DNA of 64,000 nucleotides from an uncultured Eubacteriales bacterium. Its GTDB lineage: Bacteria; Bacillota; Clostridia; Lachnospirales; Lachnospiraceae. Positions 63,411 to 64,000 of this stretch are shown piece by piece. The notes under the pieces are model-generated. The model had not been told where the DNA came from. It ran no database searches and saw nothing but the letters and a program-made list of their open reading frames with translations. The position numbers and the translations under genes are program-made. Position 1 is the first letter of the stretch. Every line of letters begins with the position of its first letter. The stretch lies in the NCBI GenBank assembly GCA_900542465.1, contig UQNS01000009.1, positions 1 through 64,000 on the forward strand. The letters are read 5' to 3'.

Positions 63411-64000
63411 ATGGATAAAAAATATTTTAAAGCTGCAATAGAGGCTATTTTATTTGCAAAGGGTGAGCCGGTCAATACGAATGAACTTGCGGGTGCACTT
63501 GGTCTAAAAAGGCCTGAGCTCTTAGATCTGCTCACAGAGTTAAGAGATGATTATAAAGAAGCTGCACGCGGAATCGAGCTCGTCAAGGTAGAGGATTCCT
63601 ATGAACTGGCGACAAAAAAGGATTTTTATGAAGTCCTTGCAGCCGCCGTAAGTTTAGATAATAAATATACATTTACAGAAGCTATGCTTGAGACATTAGC
63701 TATAATTGCATACAGGCAGCCTGTCACGAGAGGGCAGGTCGAGGAGATAAGGGGCGTTTCATGTTCAGGCTCTATCAGCAGACTGATCGAGTATGGTCTT
63801 ATTTATGAAGCTGACAGGCTTAATGCGCCGGGAAGGCCTTTCCTTTTTGAAACAACAGATGAATTCCTGAAAAGATTTGACCTGGAATCGCTGGAGGACC
63901 TTCCTGAAGTATCTGAGGATCTTATCGGAAAAATGAAGACAGAGGTAGAAGAAGAGACCAGAGATATACCGGATGACAATCTTGTCTCCGATTCAGATGA
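63411..64000 (+). CDS. scpB: Segregation and condensation protein B, partial (runs off the window)
   Basis: The frame starts at ATG 63411 with GAGGATATAA upstream and is still open at the end, ~196 residues. ScpB signatures: YFKAAIEAILFAKGEPV, LETLAIIAYRQPVTRGQVEEI, RGVSCSGSISRLIEYGLI and GRPFLFETTDEFLKRF. It forms the SMC-ScpAB condensin with ScpA and helps chromosome segregation. The visible part holds both winged-helix domains; only the acidic tail (PEVSEDLIGKMKTEVEEET) and perhaps a few residues remain beyond the edge. Confidence 0.95.
   Translation, partial: MDKKYFKAAIEAILFAKGEPVNTNELAGALGLKRPELLDLLTELRDDYKEAARGIELVKVEDSYELATKKDFYEVLAAAVSLDNKYTFTEAMLETLAIIAYRQPVTRGQVEEIRGVSCSGSISRLIEYGLIYEADRLNAPGRPFLFETTDEFLKRFDLESLEDLPEVSEDLIGKMKTEVEEETRDIPDDNLVSDSD

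Noticed and set aside
1..64000. CRISPR array or insertion sequence
   Set aside because: No regularly spaced direct repeats and no DDE transposase motif were seen while reading the window.

Overview
The window comes from a low-GC, Gram-positive member of the Clostridia, most likely Lachnospiraceae (Butyrivibrio/Lachnospira-like). This is inferred from the Firmicutes-type PolC, the gene orders (dprA-topA, rpsB-tsf, pyrH-frr-uppS-cdsA-dxr-rseP-ispG-polC, rimP-nusA-ylxR-infB-rbfA-truB-ribF-rpsO), two tRNA genes without an encoded CCA, AGGAGG-type ribosome binding sites and sigma-A promoters with 17-base spacers. No tool was run: product names rest on motifs and family knowledge, and coordinates were read by eye.

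Layout. (1) 1-4250 is the right end of an AT-rich integrated element: the tail of a zinc-ribbon protein, a SHOCT-like small protein, two overlapping large serine recombinases and one unknown cargo gene. It abuts a 5'-truncated comM/yifB, so the element appears to sit inside that gene. (2) 4767-8086 is dprA and topA. (3) 8135-22707 holds translation factors rpsB-tsf, a polysaccharide deacetylase, then the RNA-turnover/lipid/isoprenoid/replication cluster pyrH-frr-uppS-cdsA-dxr-rseP-ispG-polC and a small membrane exporter. (4) 22790-31572 is tRNA-Glu(CUC), then the nus/infB cluster ending with rpsO under its own strong promoter. (5) 31608-35671 is yebC, two uncharacterised membrane proteins, and the c-di-AMP genes cdaA-cdaR. 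(6) 35679-46849 has tRNA-Arg(CCG) on the minus strand, rluF, ligA, metA (acetyl-CoA type by its Glu111), an ABC exporter pair, metY, small unknown genes and a PHP-type histidinol phosphatase on the minus strand.

(7) 46958-51711 is the lower-glycolysis cluster gap-pgk-tpiA-gpmI. (8) 51708-55063 is secG, then the trans-translation group rnr-smpB-ssrA (tmRNA, tag read as ADEKLAAA). (9) 55072-61433 holds a membrane-anchored EndA-like nuclease (minus strand), glmS, a two-component system, a GNAT protein and a degenerate sigma-70-like protein. (10) 61449-64000 is yihY, a minus-strand 6S RNA with a clear promoter, scpA and the start of scpB.

How the parts work together: most of the window is core machinery, including methionine synthesis by an acetyl-homoserine route (metA plus metY), glycolysis, ribosome rescue, c-di-AMP signalling and chromosome condensation (scpAB). 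Accessory content is confined to the first 4.2 kb. I saw no CRISPR array, no insertion sequence and no recognisable defence system. The items most worth a second look are the comM-inserted element with its unknown cargo gene, the 6S RNA whose U-tract lies in the lysine codons of yihY, the uncharacterised membrane pair before cdaA, and the sigma-like orphan.
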